From contig JBMNKL010000005.1 in assembly GCA_050952225.1 (NCBI GenBank), positions 1 through 43,620 on the forward strand: a DNA stretch of 43,620 bases, written 5' to 3'. Positions 15,454-24,926 of the stretch are shown here, piece after piece. The notes under the pieces are model-generated. The model worked only from the letters and a program-made list of their open reading frames with translations, did no database searches and had not been told where the DNA came from. Made by a program: the position numbers and the translations under genes. This stretch comes from JBMNKL01 sp050952225 (GTDB lineage Bacteria > Bacillota > Clostridia > Acetivibrionales > DTU013). The first letter of the stretch is position 1; each line of letters opens with the position of its first letter.

Positions 15454-17848
15454 TTACACGTCTCTGAGCCGGGCGCCGAATTCATCTTCCAGCGCCCTGA
15501 CAATTTGGCTCATCGCGCTGTTTGCTTCATCATCCGTCAATGTCCTGTCGGCAGACCTGAAAGTAAATGAAAATGCAACGCTCTTTTTCCCATCGGGCAC
15601 CTGCTTTCCTTTATATACGTCAAAGAGCCTGACTTCCTCAAGTATTTCTCCGGCCTTCTCCTTAATCGTCCGTTCCATCCGCCCTACAGTCACGCCGTCG
15701 TCCACCAGGACGGCAATGTCCCTCATCACCGCGGGGAACTTCGGCATGGGCTTGTATTCTGGCTTGATTTCCGCATTATCCACAAGCGGTTCAATATCGA
15801 CAGTACCCGCATAAGTCCTTTGGGCTGTCCCGAATTTTTCGGCGACCGAAGGGTGAATCTCCCCGAATATGCCGCATTCTTTCCCATTGACAAGCAGCGC
15901 GGCCGTTCTTCCGGGATGATACGAAGGGTTGTTTTTCACCGGTTCAAAGCTGTACTCTTTTATCCCCAGTGCTTCCATCAGTTCTTCCAGCACGCCTTTC
16001 AAGTCGTAGAAATCAACGTTTCCATACATGCCAAGCGTCAACACCGGCTTTTCATACGGAAGCTCCGCCAATGGCAGGCTCTTTGGCAGGTATACATAGG
16101 ACATTTCAAACAGCCTTGCCTCTTCCACCCTCCTGTTATAATTGGTCGCAAGCGTTTCCAGCATGCTGGGAAGGGTTGTGGTCCGCATTATGCTGTAATC
16201 CTCTCCCAGCGGATTTGCGATTACAACAGCCTGCCTGAGTTCGCTGTCGGCGGGAAGGTTGAGCTTGTCAAACATCTTCGTGCTGCTGAACGAAAAGGTA
16301 TATGCTTCCGAAAGGCCGCAAGACAGCATGGTCTGCCGTATCATATCCTCAATTTTCTGTTTTCGGGTCTTGCCGCCTACTGTTGCCGCTTTCCCTTCCA
16401 GCAGCGTAGCCTTGATATTGTTATAATCATAAAACCTGGCGATTTCCTCTGCCAAGTCGGCCTCACATTCCAGGTCGGGCCTGAAAGTCGGGGCCGTTAC
16501 TGTTCCTGCCTCGTCGTTTACTTCTATTTCCAGCCTTTCCATGATATCCTTCATTCTGTCCACGCTTATGTTCGTCCCAAGCAAAGCGTTGATACTGTCG
16601 GGATTGAATGGAATAACCTTTTTTTCAGCCTTTACAGGATAGCAATCAATGACACCTTTGCATACAGTTCCCGCTCCAAGCAGCTCTACAAGCTGTGCCG
16701 CGCGATTCAGGGCCTCAAGGGCGTTTTCCGGGTCCAGTCCTTTTTCAAAACGCCCGGAAGCTTCCGTCCTCATCCCCAGTTTTTTTGCCGTCAACCGTAC
16801 CGATATCCCGTTGAATGTCGCCGATTCAAACAGGATAGTCCTGGTATCCGGTTTTATCTCACTGTCGGCGCCGCCCATGACTCCAGCCACGGCTACCGGC
16901 TTTTCGGCATCCGCTATCACCAGCATGGAATCATCCAGTTCCCTGTCCTGGTCATCCAGCGTGCGCAGTTTCTCCCCTTTTTCTGCAGTCCTGACAATAA
17001 TCCTGCGCCCTTCCAGGTTTTCAAGATCGAACGCGTGCATCGGCTGCCCATATTCCAGCATGACATAGTTGGTGATATCTACAATATTATTGATAGGCCT
17101 TACGCCCGACGCCTTCAGGCGATCCTGCATCCAGCGCGGGGACGGCTCGATTTTCACGTTTTTTATAATCCTGGCGGCATAGCGGGAACATAATTCGGGC
17201 GCCCTGATCTCAACAGTCGCCTGCCCGTCCACCGGATCGCCAAGTTCCTTGACCTTTATCTCAGGCTTTTTAAATTTTGTCCCGAACGTAGCCGCAGATT
17301 CCCTGGCAAGCCCGATAATGCTGAAGACAATCAGGCCTGTTTGAAGTTATTTCAAACTCGACGACCGTATCGTTCAGCCCAAGAGCTTCCCTTATATCGG
17401 TTCCCGGGGCAAAATCGCCTTCCAGTATGAATATCCCGTCTTCCGCCGCATTCGGGTATTCTTCCTTAGTCACTCCAAGCTCCGAAATTGAGCACATCAT
17501 TCCATTTGACTCGACACCCCTGAGTTTCCCCTTTTTGATTTTAATACCTCCCGGCAGCGTCGACCCGTCAAGCGCAACCGGAACCAGGTCGTTAACTTTT
17601 ACATTGGTTGCCCCCGTTACAACCTGGATAATCCCGCTGCCCGTATCAACCCGGGATACCAGCAGGCGGTCCGCGTCAGGGTGCTTCTCTACAGAAACAA
17701 TCCTGCCGACAACCACCCCGCCGATTTCCCTGCCCAGTTCTTCAAAACCTTCGACTTTTGAGCCGGACATCGTAAGAGCATCGGCATATTCCTTCGGGCT
17801 CACATTTATATCAGTGTAATCTTTCAGCCATTTTAACGGCAATTTCAT
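15454..17848 (-). CDS. pheT: Phenylalanyl-tRNA synthetase beta subunit, interrupted by one +1 frameshift
   Basis: The two frames (17848 to about 17325, then to 15454) join into a full-length beta subunit of about 797 residues, partner of PheS in charging tRNA-Phe. Part 1 opens MKLPLKWLKDYTDI and has the tRNA-binding (EMAP-like) domain and FEITSNRPDCL. Part 2 continues SIIGLARESAATFGTKFK, then the B3/B4 editing region, the B5 domain, the catalytic-like core and the ferredoxin-fold anticodon domain ending RALEDEFGARLRDV. The break lies at 17321-17326, where CTTCAGC stands for CTC AGC; dropping one base restores the conserved RPDCLSIIGLARE. As pheT is essential and normally single-copy, the break is probably a sequencing error. 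The start ATG at 17846-17848 follows GAGGAGG; pheS ends 58 bp upstream. Confidence 0.95.
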
Positions 17849-17906
17849 AATTTTATCCTCCTCGGCGTAAGTTAAAACTGGTCTCGCAGCATGCATCCGC
17901 GGTCCC

Positions 17907-18926
17907 CTAGAATTGCCTTAAAAAGCGCATGTCGTTTTCATAAAACAGCCTCATATCATCTATGCCGAATCTGCCCATGGCAGTTCTCTCGACTCCCAGG
18001 CCAAAAGCAAACCCGCTGTATTCCCGCGGATCAATGCCGCAAATCTCAAGAACCTTGGGATGCACCATCCCGGCTCCCAGAATCTCGATCCATCCTTCAT
18101 TTTTGCATACCCTGCACCCATCGCCTCCGCAGGACCAACAGGTCACGTCAACTTCCGCGCTCGGTTCCGTGAACTGGAAATGGTGCGGCCTGAGCCTGAT
18201 TTTTGTGTTTTCTCCAAACAGGCTTTTCGCAAACATCTGCAGCGTCCCCACCAGGTCTCCCATTGTCACGCCGTGGTCAACAACAAGCCCCTCAACCTGG
18301 TAAAAAATAGGGGAATGGGTGGCATCCACCGCATCGGAGCGGTAAACCCTGCCAGGGCATATGATTTTAATAGGCGGCTTCTTTTTTTCCATTACCCTGA
18401 TCTGGACAGGAGATGTCTGGCTCCTCAAAAGTATATTGTCGGTTATATAGAAAGTGTCCTGCGAATCTCTCGCCGGATGTCCCTTGGGTATATTAAGGGC
18501 CTCGAAATTGTAATAGTCCAGCTCGATTTCCGGGCCGTCGGCTATCTCATAACCCATCGCAATAAAGACATCCTTGATTTCAGCCATGACCATGGTAAGT
18601 GGGTGTTTTTTGCCTATAAAACGCCTTTTCCCGGGAATGGTAACATCTATTGATTCCTCCGCGAGCCTTTGTTCCCGTTCCTTGTCACGAAGCTCCCGGG
18701 CAGCTTTTTCCAGCATATCTTCGATAAAGCCCCTGACGTCATTCGCAACCTGGCCGATAATCGGCCTTTCCTCCGGAGCAAGTGCTCCCATCCCTCTTAA
18801 AACAGCTGTCAGTTCACCCTTCTTGCCCAGGTACTGCAGCCGTATGCTTTCAAGATCAGCAGATGTTTTCGCTTCCCTGAGCCTTTTTTCGGCTTCCGCC
18901 TTTATGCTGTTCAACCGCTCCCTCAT
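17907..18926 (-). CDS. pheS: Phenylalanyl-tRNA synthetase alpha subunit
   Basis: 339 residues, full length. The N-terminal coiled coil (residues 1-80) is the tRNA-binding arm. The class II catalytic core follows, with HPARDSQDTFYI, the FYQVEGLVVD strand, HHFQFTEPSAEVDV and the motif 3 segment FGLGVERTAMGRFGI. A short cysteine cluster (CWSCGGDGCRVCKNEGW) is normal in many bacterial PheS. The ATG follows AAGGAGG. It is the first gene of pheST, transcribed through the T-box leader from about 19495. Confidence 0.97.
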   Translation of the reverse strand: MRERLNSIKAEAEKRLREAKTSADLESIRLQYLGKKGELTAVLRGMGALAPEERPIIGQVANDVRGFIEDMLEKAARELRDKEREQRLAEESIDVTIPGKRRFIGKKHPLTMVMAEIKDVFIAMGYEIADGPEIELDYYNFEALNIPKGHPARDSQDTFYITDNILLRSQTSPVQIRVMEKKKPPIKIICPGRVYRSDAVDATHSPIFYQVEGLVVDHGVTMGDLVGTLQMFAKSLFGENTKIRLRPHHFQFTEPSAEVDVTCWSCGGDGCRVCKNEGWIEILGAGMVHPKVLEICGIDPREYSGFAFGLGVERTAMGRFGIDDMRLFYENDMRFLRQF

Positions 18927-19058
18927 GCCTATTCCTCCTTAATGTTCTAATATAACTCCACGCACTCTCATGTAACCCTGCATATTTAATGTAACTTTAT
19001 ATATTCCCTCGAATCATGTCCATTTACACCGGTCTTGCACTTATACGGCACTAATATA

Positions 19059-19494
19059 AAAGCCTCCATCCCATATCAAGGGACGAAGGCTAACTCCGCG
19101 GTACCACCCAAATTCCCGCCGCTAAACGGCGGACTCTTAAATACAACTCCCTTCATCATGCAGCATGACCGAAACGGCAATCAGCAGTATCTCATTACAG
19201 CCAGGCCGCTTCAACTGCATGAACCGGTCTATTGCACCCTGTACGCTAACGGGCAGGCTCCGTCATCTCCTACTCTCATTCTGACTCCCCATCGCCAGGC
19301 CTGTTTCGCGGAGCCCTGCCGGCAGTATTAACCGACGCAGGCGCTGCGGCAATTATCGGAATGATTTCAGGATGCTGCTCCGGAGGGAACTTCGCCGGAA
19401 TGTACATTGGAGATGCTTTCAGCCGCAGGCAACTCCTCTCTTTAAAGTATGTCCCGGTTACTTTCCTCTTTCATTGCTTTCGCTTATTATGTTG
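19059..19494 (-). promoter_or_regulatory. T-box riboswitch leader of pheST
   Basis: On the minus strand the conserved T-box core GGGTGGTACCGCGG is at 19096-19109. It is followed by a terminator hairpin, GCCTTCGTCCC (19080-19090) against GGGATGGAGGC (19062-19072), and a TTTT run. Upstream about 385 nt of leader carry stem I, containing GGCTGAAAGC and GCGAAGTTCCC. A TTC triplet at 19387-19389 is the best specifier-codon candidate and would read phenylalanine. Uncharged tRNA-Phe would bind the specifier and the T-box bulge and favour the antiterminator, switching on pheST. The core and terminator are certain; the specifier is inferred from position and gene identity. Confidence 0.9.
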
Positions 19495-19500
19495 CGTAAC

Positions 19501-19530
19501 ATTATACCATATTAAAAGAATGACATTCAA
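19501..19530 (-). promoter_or_regulatory. Promoter of the pheST T-box transcript
   Basis: Minus strand TTGAAT (19525-19530), an 18-bp spacer and TATAAT (19501-19506). The -35 lies only 17 bp beyond the stop codon of the upstream esterase gene. Confidence 0.75.
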
Positions 19531-19546
19531 GGTAATTTTGTGTTTT

Positions 19547-21103
19547 TTACACTTGACAACCGAAGGAGCGTGCCTTATCCCACACCCCCACAACCTCGAA
19601 AGGAGAGTGGGGCATGGTTTCGCCGTAAACCACGCGCATTGCGCAACGTGCCAGCCTGTCTCCTATCGCCTGTTTCCCCAGGGGATGCGGATCGTTTTCC
19701 TCACCCAGGTCGAAAGCCGCCGCCATGGCGGTACGCGGAATTCCAAGCACCTGCCTCTGTTGCCTGCGTATAAGGTCCCAACCCGCGCCTTCAGCACAAT
19801 GCGCCAGCTCAACGAATAAAAACGGAAACTCGTAACCCCAGTCCGTCCTCCACCCTTTCACAAGCGCCGTGAATTTCTCCGCGTAACCTTCCGGATTCTT
19901 GCCGTCCGATTCTCCCTGGTACCAGATGGCGCCCTTAATAGTATAACGTTTAAGCGGAGCCAGCATGCCATTATATAGAGAAGTAGGCTTGCAATGGAGG
20001 AATGTTTCGGGAACGGCTGGTGCGACCCGTGCTCCGCGGCGGAAGCGCCAGGTACCGCCAAGGTCAAACGAACCGCTATCGGTTGTAAGGAGGTACTGTT
20101 TTCCGGGTGTAAACCAACCGCCGTCTTTGGAAATCACCCGTACTGCTATCACGCACCGGCCGTACGGCATGGACGGCACAGCATATTCACGCGGAGGATA
20201 CCGGTAAGTGGTATTCCCCACTGCTTTGCCATTTACATAGGCCATATCCCAGTCCGTGATCGTACCAAGGAAAAGAGTAGCCGGTTTTCCGGCAATCTCC
20301 GGCGGGACATCAATTGTCCTGCGCAGCCACACCGAGCCGCCGCCTGTCCATGGCAGAAGAAGATCCCTTTCCTCCCAGCCGCTGTCGTCATAATCCGGCA
20401 TATGCCACTTTTCAGCAAGGCCTGGATCTTTTTCATCTATCTCGCTGAAGAATTTTTCTTTATTTTTTTCATTCTCTGCCTGCACCTTTTCCATATATCT
20501 CCCGTCGGCATACCGGTCAGCTTCAAGAAGCAATCCGGGAAAGCTTTCCAGCATGCCCCTGCTCATCCACGCGTGAATTGGCGTTCCGCCATACGCCGAT
20601 AATATAAGGCCAACAGGAATTTCATATCTTTCCTGCAGCCGTTTCGCAAAGAAATATCCGACTGCCGAAAAATCATTTATCGTCCTGGGCGAGGCACAAA
20701 GCCAGCAACCGCCGTCCAGGCTGTCCAGCGGCATTTTGAATTCGTGGCGGTATGGCACGGTAAACTGGCGGATATTGAGGTTTGGAGCATGAATCTCCTC
20801 CGGGTACATGTGCTTTACACGCTGCATCGGCATCTGCATGTTTGATTGGCCTGAGCACAGCCAAACATCACCGATGAAGACCTCATGTATCGTAATATCA
20901 TTAATAGTCAGTTCATGCGGCCCGCCGGGCTCAAGGCCGTCTAAAACGATTTCCCATCTGCCGTTTTCATCCGGAACCGTCCTGTACTGCCGGCCAAGCA
21001 GCGTAACCGTTACAGGCTCATCCGCCTTTCCCCAAAGTCTCGCTGCAGCATTTCTCTGAAGCACCATGCCGTCGGATATTAAGCGGGGCAGTTCAACACT
21101 CAT
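19547..21103 (-). CDS. Sialate O-acetylesterase-like carbohydrate esterase, apparently shortened at the C-terminus
   Basis: About 518 residues from the ATG at 21101-21103, chosen because AAAGGA lies eight bases upstream; an ATG nine bases earlier overlaps that site. The SGNH-hydrolase fold is read as GDVWLCSGQSNMQMPM (nucleophile serine in GQSNM near residue 89), AIWYQGESDG and the acid/base pair DPHP (near 485). A beta-sandwich insert occupies about residues 205-330. No signal peptide, so it is cytoplasmic. The family removes O-acetyl groups from sialic acids or xylan-type sugars. It stops about 30 residues after the catalytic His, whereas relatives usually carry roughly 100 more residues of beta domain, so it may be truncated. 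It is divergent from the AraC gene, suggesting that it deacetylates the imported sugar. Confidence 0.88.
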   Translation of the reverse strand: MSVELPRLISDGMVLQRNAAARLWGKADEPVTVTLLGRQYRTVPDENGRWEIVLDGLEPGGPHELTINDITIHEVFIGDVWLCSGQSNMQMPMQRVKHMYPEEIHAPNLNIRQFTVPYRHEFKMPLDSLDGGCWLCASPRTINDFSAVGYFFAKRLQERYEIPVGLILSAYGGTPIHAWMSRGMLESFPGLLLEADRYADGRYMEKVQAENEKNKEKFFSEIDEKDPGLAEKWHMPDYDDSGWEERDLLLPWTGGGSVWLRRTIDVPPEIAGKPATLFLGTITDWDMAYVNGKAVGNTTYRYPPREYAVPSMPYGRCVIAVRVISKDGGWFTPGKQYLLTTDSGSFDLGGTWRFRRGARVAPAVPETFLHCKPTSLYNGMLAPLKRYTIKGAIWYQGESDGKNPEGYAEKFTALVKGWRTDWGYEFPFLFVELAHCAEGAGWDLIRRQQRQVLGIPRTAMAAAFDLGEENDPHPLGKQAIGDRLARCAMRVVYGETMPHSPFEVVGVWDKARSFGCQV

Positions 21104-21343
21104 GCATATCATCCTTTCACTTTCCGTCGTTATAAGCTAACCGTATGTATAACAAGATATAACACTGGCTTTACATTGGCAATGTATTCTGCAATGTTTA
21201 TTTACATTTATTTAAATTTATGATATATTATTTTATGAAATAGAAAAATATTATGGTATATCTCTTAAATTCACACATTCTCATTTGTCATTTTGCGGTA
21301 TAGACTTGAAACTATAATTTAATAGTGAGAGAGGGTTATTCCT

Positions 21344-22264
21344 TTGATCGAGATATTAAACGGGACCCGTGAATTGGTTAATTACCACGGGGATTTTAAA
21401 GTCCGGATTCATCTGAACAAGGAATACGAACATTATCCGCAACATTGGCACACCGATACGGAAATAATCATGCCTGTTGAAAATGCTTACAAGGTTGTTA
21501 TCGATGAGAAAGCATACAATTTGGATGTTAAAGATATTATCGTTATTCCTTCATGCGAGCTGCATCAAATATATGCTCCGCCCACCGGGTACAGGATTAT
21601 AATGCAGTTTGACTGCACAATGCTTTATAAGCTGATCGGTTTCAATTCGGCGTTTCATATGTTTCATCCCTGCACGGTTATTACGCCTGCCACGATGCCC
21701 GATATACATCATGATCTCTCGAGCCTTGTTATGGACATTGTATCGGAGTACTTTTCGACTCAGCCTTTCAAGGAAGCCTCCGTTTATTCTATGCTCATCC
21801 GTTTTTTTACCATCCTGGGGCGGAACTGTATAAACAAGAATGTAAGGCTTTCAAAAGTGAAAAAACAGAAAAAACTCGAATACCTGGACACGTTTCTTAA
21901 CGTGTGCAATTATATAGATGAACACTGCACTGAAAACATAAAGATAGATGACGTTGCAGGCATTGCAGGATTCAGCAAATACCACTTTTCGCGTCTGTTC
22001 AAAGAGATTATGAATATGTCCTGGTACGATTACCTGATTAAACGAAGAATTATGCTGGCAGAGCAGCTATTGATCGAGCCTGAGCTGTCCATAACCCAGG
22101 TGGCTATGAAGTCAGGATTTAGCAGCCTTGCGACGTTCAACCGCTTATTTAAATCCGTAAAGCGTTGCACACCTACGGAATACAGGTATTTGTACAGTAC
22201 TCACACTAAAAAACGTAACAAACCAACACGCCTTACTATTCACACAATGCATGTAAAAAAATAA
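21344..22264 (+). CDS. AraC-family transcriptional regulator with N-terminal cupin
   Basis: 306 residues from a TTG at 21344, with AGAGAGG eight bases upstream. Residues 1-150 form an AraC-type cupin ligand domain (YPQHWHTDTEIIMPVENAYKVVIDEK). The C-terminal 100 residues hold two helix-turn-helices: IDDVAGIAGFSKYHFSRLFKE, and ITQVAMKSGFSSLATFNRLFK with the family PTEYR end. Regulators of this build usually activate carbohydrate genes on binding a sugar. The position between a divergent esterase gene and a downstream importer makes those the likely targets. A TATAAT lies about 30 bp upstream near 21314. The 231-bp divergent region should hold its operator; no clear repeat was found. Confidence 0.93.
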   Translation: MIEILNGTRELVNYHGDFKVRIHLNKEYEHYPQHWHTDTEIIMPVENAYKVVIDEKAYNLDVKDIIVIPSCELHQIYAPPTGYRIIMQFDCTMLYKLIGFNSAFHMFHPCTVITPATMPDIHHDLSSLVMDIVSEYFSTQPFKEASVYSMLIRFFTILGRNCINKNVRLSKVKKQKKLEYLDTFLNVCNYIDEHCTENIKIDDVAGIAGFSKYHFSRLFKEIMNMSWYDYLIKRRIMLAEQLLIEPELSITQVAMKSGFSSLATFNRLFKSVKRCTPTEYRYLYSTHTKKRNKPTRLTIHTMHVKK

Positions 22265-22419
22265 AGGCATCAGATCAATTTATTAATGTATATCCAAATA
22301 TAGCAATAATTGATAATACAATAGCAATATACAAGAAGAGCTGTTTATAAAAAAGTACTATAATTTGTTAAGCAGTAAATATAACGTGCTTTATGCACAA
22401 TATTAAGAGGAGGGAAACC

Positions 22420-23850
22420 ATGAAACGAATTTTCGCACTTTTTCTTGTCTGCATGCTATTGTTCGGTGCGATAGCAGGATGTGGCAAAAGGGTTACCACC
22501 GGCGGAGATGTTTCTGACAGCAAGAAAGGCGACGTTGGGACGGATAAGCCGGATACCACAGGTGGAGAAGTAAAAACGGATGTTGCTGACGAGCCGGGCG
22601 TTAAAGTCCTCAACATCTGGTCTTTCACCGATGAAGTTCCTAAAATGCTCAAAAAGTACAAGGAGCTCAACCCTGACTTTCCTTACGAAATCAATGAAAC
22701 CATTATCGCTACAACAGAAGGCGCATATCAGCCCGCCCTTGATCAGGCCCTTGCAGCCGGAGGATCCGACGCGCCCGACATTTATTGCGTAGAGGCTGGA
22801 TTTGTACTCAAATACACGCAGGGCGACGCCTACCAGTATGCTGCTCCTTACAAGTCCCTGGGCATTGACGTTGACAATCTGATAAAAGAGGCCGATATTG
22901 CCCAGTATACAATTGATATCGGCACAAATCCCAATGGTGAACTCGTGGGCCTGGGATACCAGGCAACCGGCGGCGCATTCATCTATCGCCGTTCCATCGC
23001 GAAAGATGTCTGGGGTACTGACGATCCCGCGGTTATCAAGGACAAGGTAGGTCCTGGATGGGATAAATTCTTCGAGGCTGCCAAACAGCTTAAGGCGAAA
23101 GGCTATGGCATAGTCTCCGGCGACGGCGACGTATGGCACGCAGTCGAGAACAGCTCCGAAAAAGGCTGGATCGTTGACGGCAAGCTCTTTATCGATCCGC
23201 TGCGTGAAGAATTCCTGGATATTTCAAAGAGACTTAAGGACAACGGTTACCACAACGACACTCAAGACTGGCAGGACGCTTGGTTCGCCGATATGAAGGA
23301 CGCCGGTCCGAAGCCGATCTTCGGTTACTTCGGCCCCGCATGGCTCATCAACTACGTAATGGCTGACAACTCCGGCGGGAAAAAGCCGGGCGAAGGCACA
23401 TACGGAGACTGGGCGGTATGCGAGCCACCCGTAGGCTTCTTCTGGGGCGGCACATGGGTTCTCGGCAATAAGGACACCAAGCTTAAAGCAACTGTCGGCG
23501 ATATAATCAAATGGATTACCCTTGACAGTTCAGACACGGGTCTCCAGTACTTCTGGGCAAACGGTACGCTCGAAGGGCCCGGCGGCACTAAGGACACGGT
23601 TGCTTCCGGCGCTGTTATGAGCAGGTCTGACGGTACGCTTGACTTCCTGGGCGGACAGAATATGTTCGATGTATTCGTTCCGGCGGGCAAGTTCGCTACC
23701 GGTAAGAACAAGACCCAGTATGATGAAAAGATCAACGACTTATGGCGCGGACAGGTACGCGAATATGCCGCCGGCAATAAATCACGTGAACAGGCTATAG
23801 CCGACTTCAAGCAGCAAGTCGCGGATAACCTGGACGTTATCGTGGAATAG
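22420..23850 (+). CDS. Carbohydrate ABC transporter substrate-binding lipoprotein
   Basis: 476 residues from the ATG at 22420, with AAGAGGAGGG upstream; an ATG 27 bases earlier lacks a site. The lipoprotein signal MKRIFALFLVCMLLFGAIAGC gives lipidation at Cys21. A flexible G/D/T-rich linker follows, then a family 1 extracellular solute-binding fold (VLNIWSFTDEVPKMLKKY..., WYQAT-like middle, DFKQQVADNLD end). Such proteins capture oligosaccharides at the outer face of the membrane. It is followed by a perfect hairpin and two permease genes. No ATPase is encoded nearby, so the importer probably borrows a shared MsmX-type ATPase, as is common in Firmicutes. Confidence 0.94.
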   Translation: MKRIFALFLVCMLLFGAIAGCGKRVTTGGDVSDSKKGDVGTDKPDTTGGEVKTDVADEPGVKVLNIWSFTDEVPKMLKKYKELNPDFPYEINETIIATTEGAYQPALDQALAAGGSDAPDIYCVEAGFVLKYTQGDAYQYAAPYKSLGIDVDNLIKEADIAQYTIDIGTNPNGELVGLGYQATGGAFIYRRSIAKDVWGTDDPAVIKDKVGPGWDKFFEAAKQLKAKGYGIVSGDGDVWHAVENSSEKGWIVDGKLFIDPLREEFLDISKRLKDNGYHNDTQDWQDAWFADMKDAGPKPIFGYFGPAWLINYVMADNSGGKKPGEGTYGDWAVCEPPVGFFWGGTWVLGNKDTKLKATVGDIIKWITLDSSDTGLQYFWANGTLEGPGGTKDTVASGAVMSRSDGTLDFLGGQNMFDVFVPAGKFATGKNKTQYDEKINDLWRGQVREYAAGNKSREQAIADFKQQVADNLDVIVE

Positions 23851-23873
23851 GCCGTATTTGTGTATGAATCTGG

Positions 23874-23899
23874 GGCGGGCGGAAGCCTTTCCGCCCGCC
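23874..23899 (+). terminator. Perfect intercistronic hairpin after the binding-protein gene
   Basis: GGCGGGCGGAA (23874-23884) pairs over all 11 bp with TTCCGCCCGCC (23889-23899) around a 4-base loop, 23 bp after the stop. The tail TTGGTTTGTATT is only moderately U-rich. It probably acts as a leaky terminator or 3' stabiliser, so more binding protein than permease is made. Confidence 0.75.
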
Positions 23900-23951
23900 T
23901 TGGTTTGTATTATAAACAAAATTTTGCGCTTTGCCGGAGGTGTTATGTTCC

Positions 23952-24926
23952 ATGCGACGAAAAAGTGTCAGTTATGCTAAATACGGTTATATATTTTCAG
24001 CGCCTTTCGTAATAGCTTTCCTTGTATTTTCGCTGTACCCGATAGCTTTTACCGCGATAATCGGTTTTACCGACCTGAAAGGTGTTACTAAGACAGATTT
24101 TAATTTTTTGCCAAACCCATTTCAAAATTTCCAGACAATCCTGGGCAACCCATCGTTTAAAATGTCATTGATGAATACAGCAGTAATATGGATAATAAAC
24201 TTCATTCCACAATTGCTGCTTGCACTGCTGCTCACGGCGTGGTTCACCGATCATCGTTACGGAATAAAGTACCAGGGCGCATTTAAAGTGCTTTTCTACA
24301 TGCCGAATATTATAACGGCTGCTACTATAGCCATACTTTTCTTCTCGTTGTTCGGATACCCGAAAGGGCCGGTCAACGACATTTTAATGTCCCTGGGACT
24401 AACCGAGACACCGATAGAATTCTCGTTACAGAAATGGACGGCAAGATGCATCGTGTCATTTATCCAGTTCTGGATGTGGTACGGGTACACAATGATAATA
24501 TTGATCGCGGGTGTGCTGGGTATCAACCCGGAACTCTTTGAAGCGGCGGAAATCGACGGGGCATCAAGCTCGCAAACGTTCTTTTACGTGACGCTCCCCT
24601 GCTTGAGGACCATAATGCTTTTTGTTCTTGTTACCAGCATGATTGGCGGCCTGCAAATGTTTGATATCCCGAGACTGTTTTTAAACGGGCACCCGGACAA
24701 TGCTACGCTGACGGCGAGCTTATTCATTTACAACCAGGCGTTCAGCGGAAGTTATTTATATAACCGCGCGGCAGCCGCAAGCATGATCATGTTTGTTATA
24801 ATTGCCGTACTATCTGCTATTCTCTTTTTCATCATGCGTGACAGGTATGCAATACAGGTAAAGAAAAAGGAGAAAATGATAATAAAATCAGAAAGAGCGC
24901 CGCTGGAAAGGGGGACATCGGTATGA
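23952..24926 (+). CDS. Sugar ABC transporter permease (MalF/UgpA type)
   Basis: 324 residues from the ATG at 23952, with GCCGGAGG upstream; the earlier in-frame TTG at 23931 lies before this site and is unlikely. Six membrane helices are visible: about residues 12-32, 72-97, 105-130, 160-183, 205-225 and 270-292. The cytoplasmic EAA loop is EAAEIDGASSSQTFFYVTLP, which contacts the ATPase. It is the inner-membrane half of the importer whose binding protein is encoded just upstream. It overlaps the next permease gene by four bases (ATGA), so the two are translated together as a heterodimer. Confidence 0.94.
   Translation: MRRKSVSYAKYGYIFSAPFVIAFLVFSLYPIAFTAIIGFTDLKGVTKTDFNFLPNPFQNFQTILGNPSFKMSLMNTAVIWIINFIPQLLLALLLTAWFTDHRYGIKYQGAFKVLFYMPNIITAATIAILFFSLFGYPKGPVNDILMSLGLTETPIEFSLQKWTARCIVSFIQFWMWYGYTMIILIAGVLGINPELFEAAEIDGASSSQTFFYVTLPCLRTIMLFVLVTSMIGGLQMFDIPRLFLNGHPDNATLTASLFIYNQAFSGSYLYNRAAAASMIMFVIIAVLSAILFFIMRDRYAIQVKKKEKMIIKSERAPLERGTSV

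Noticed and set aside
15820..17193. 457-residue plus-strand open frame opposite pheT
   Set aside because: It has no recognisable motif and no ribosome binding site. The opposite strand encodes unmistakable PheT domains, so this is an antisense shadow.
12972..17326. Programmed +1 frameshifting at TTCAGC in pgi and pheT
   Set aside because: Two breaks share TTCAGC, but the other seven do not. No stop or rare slow codon is positioned as in known +1 sites such as prfB, so insertion errors explain the data better.
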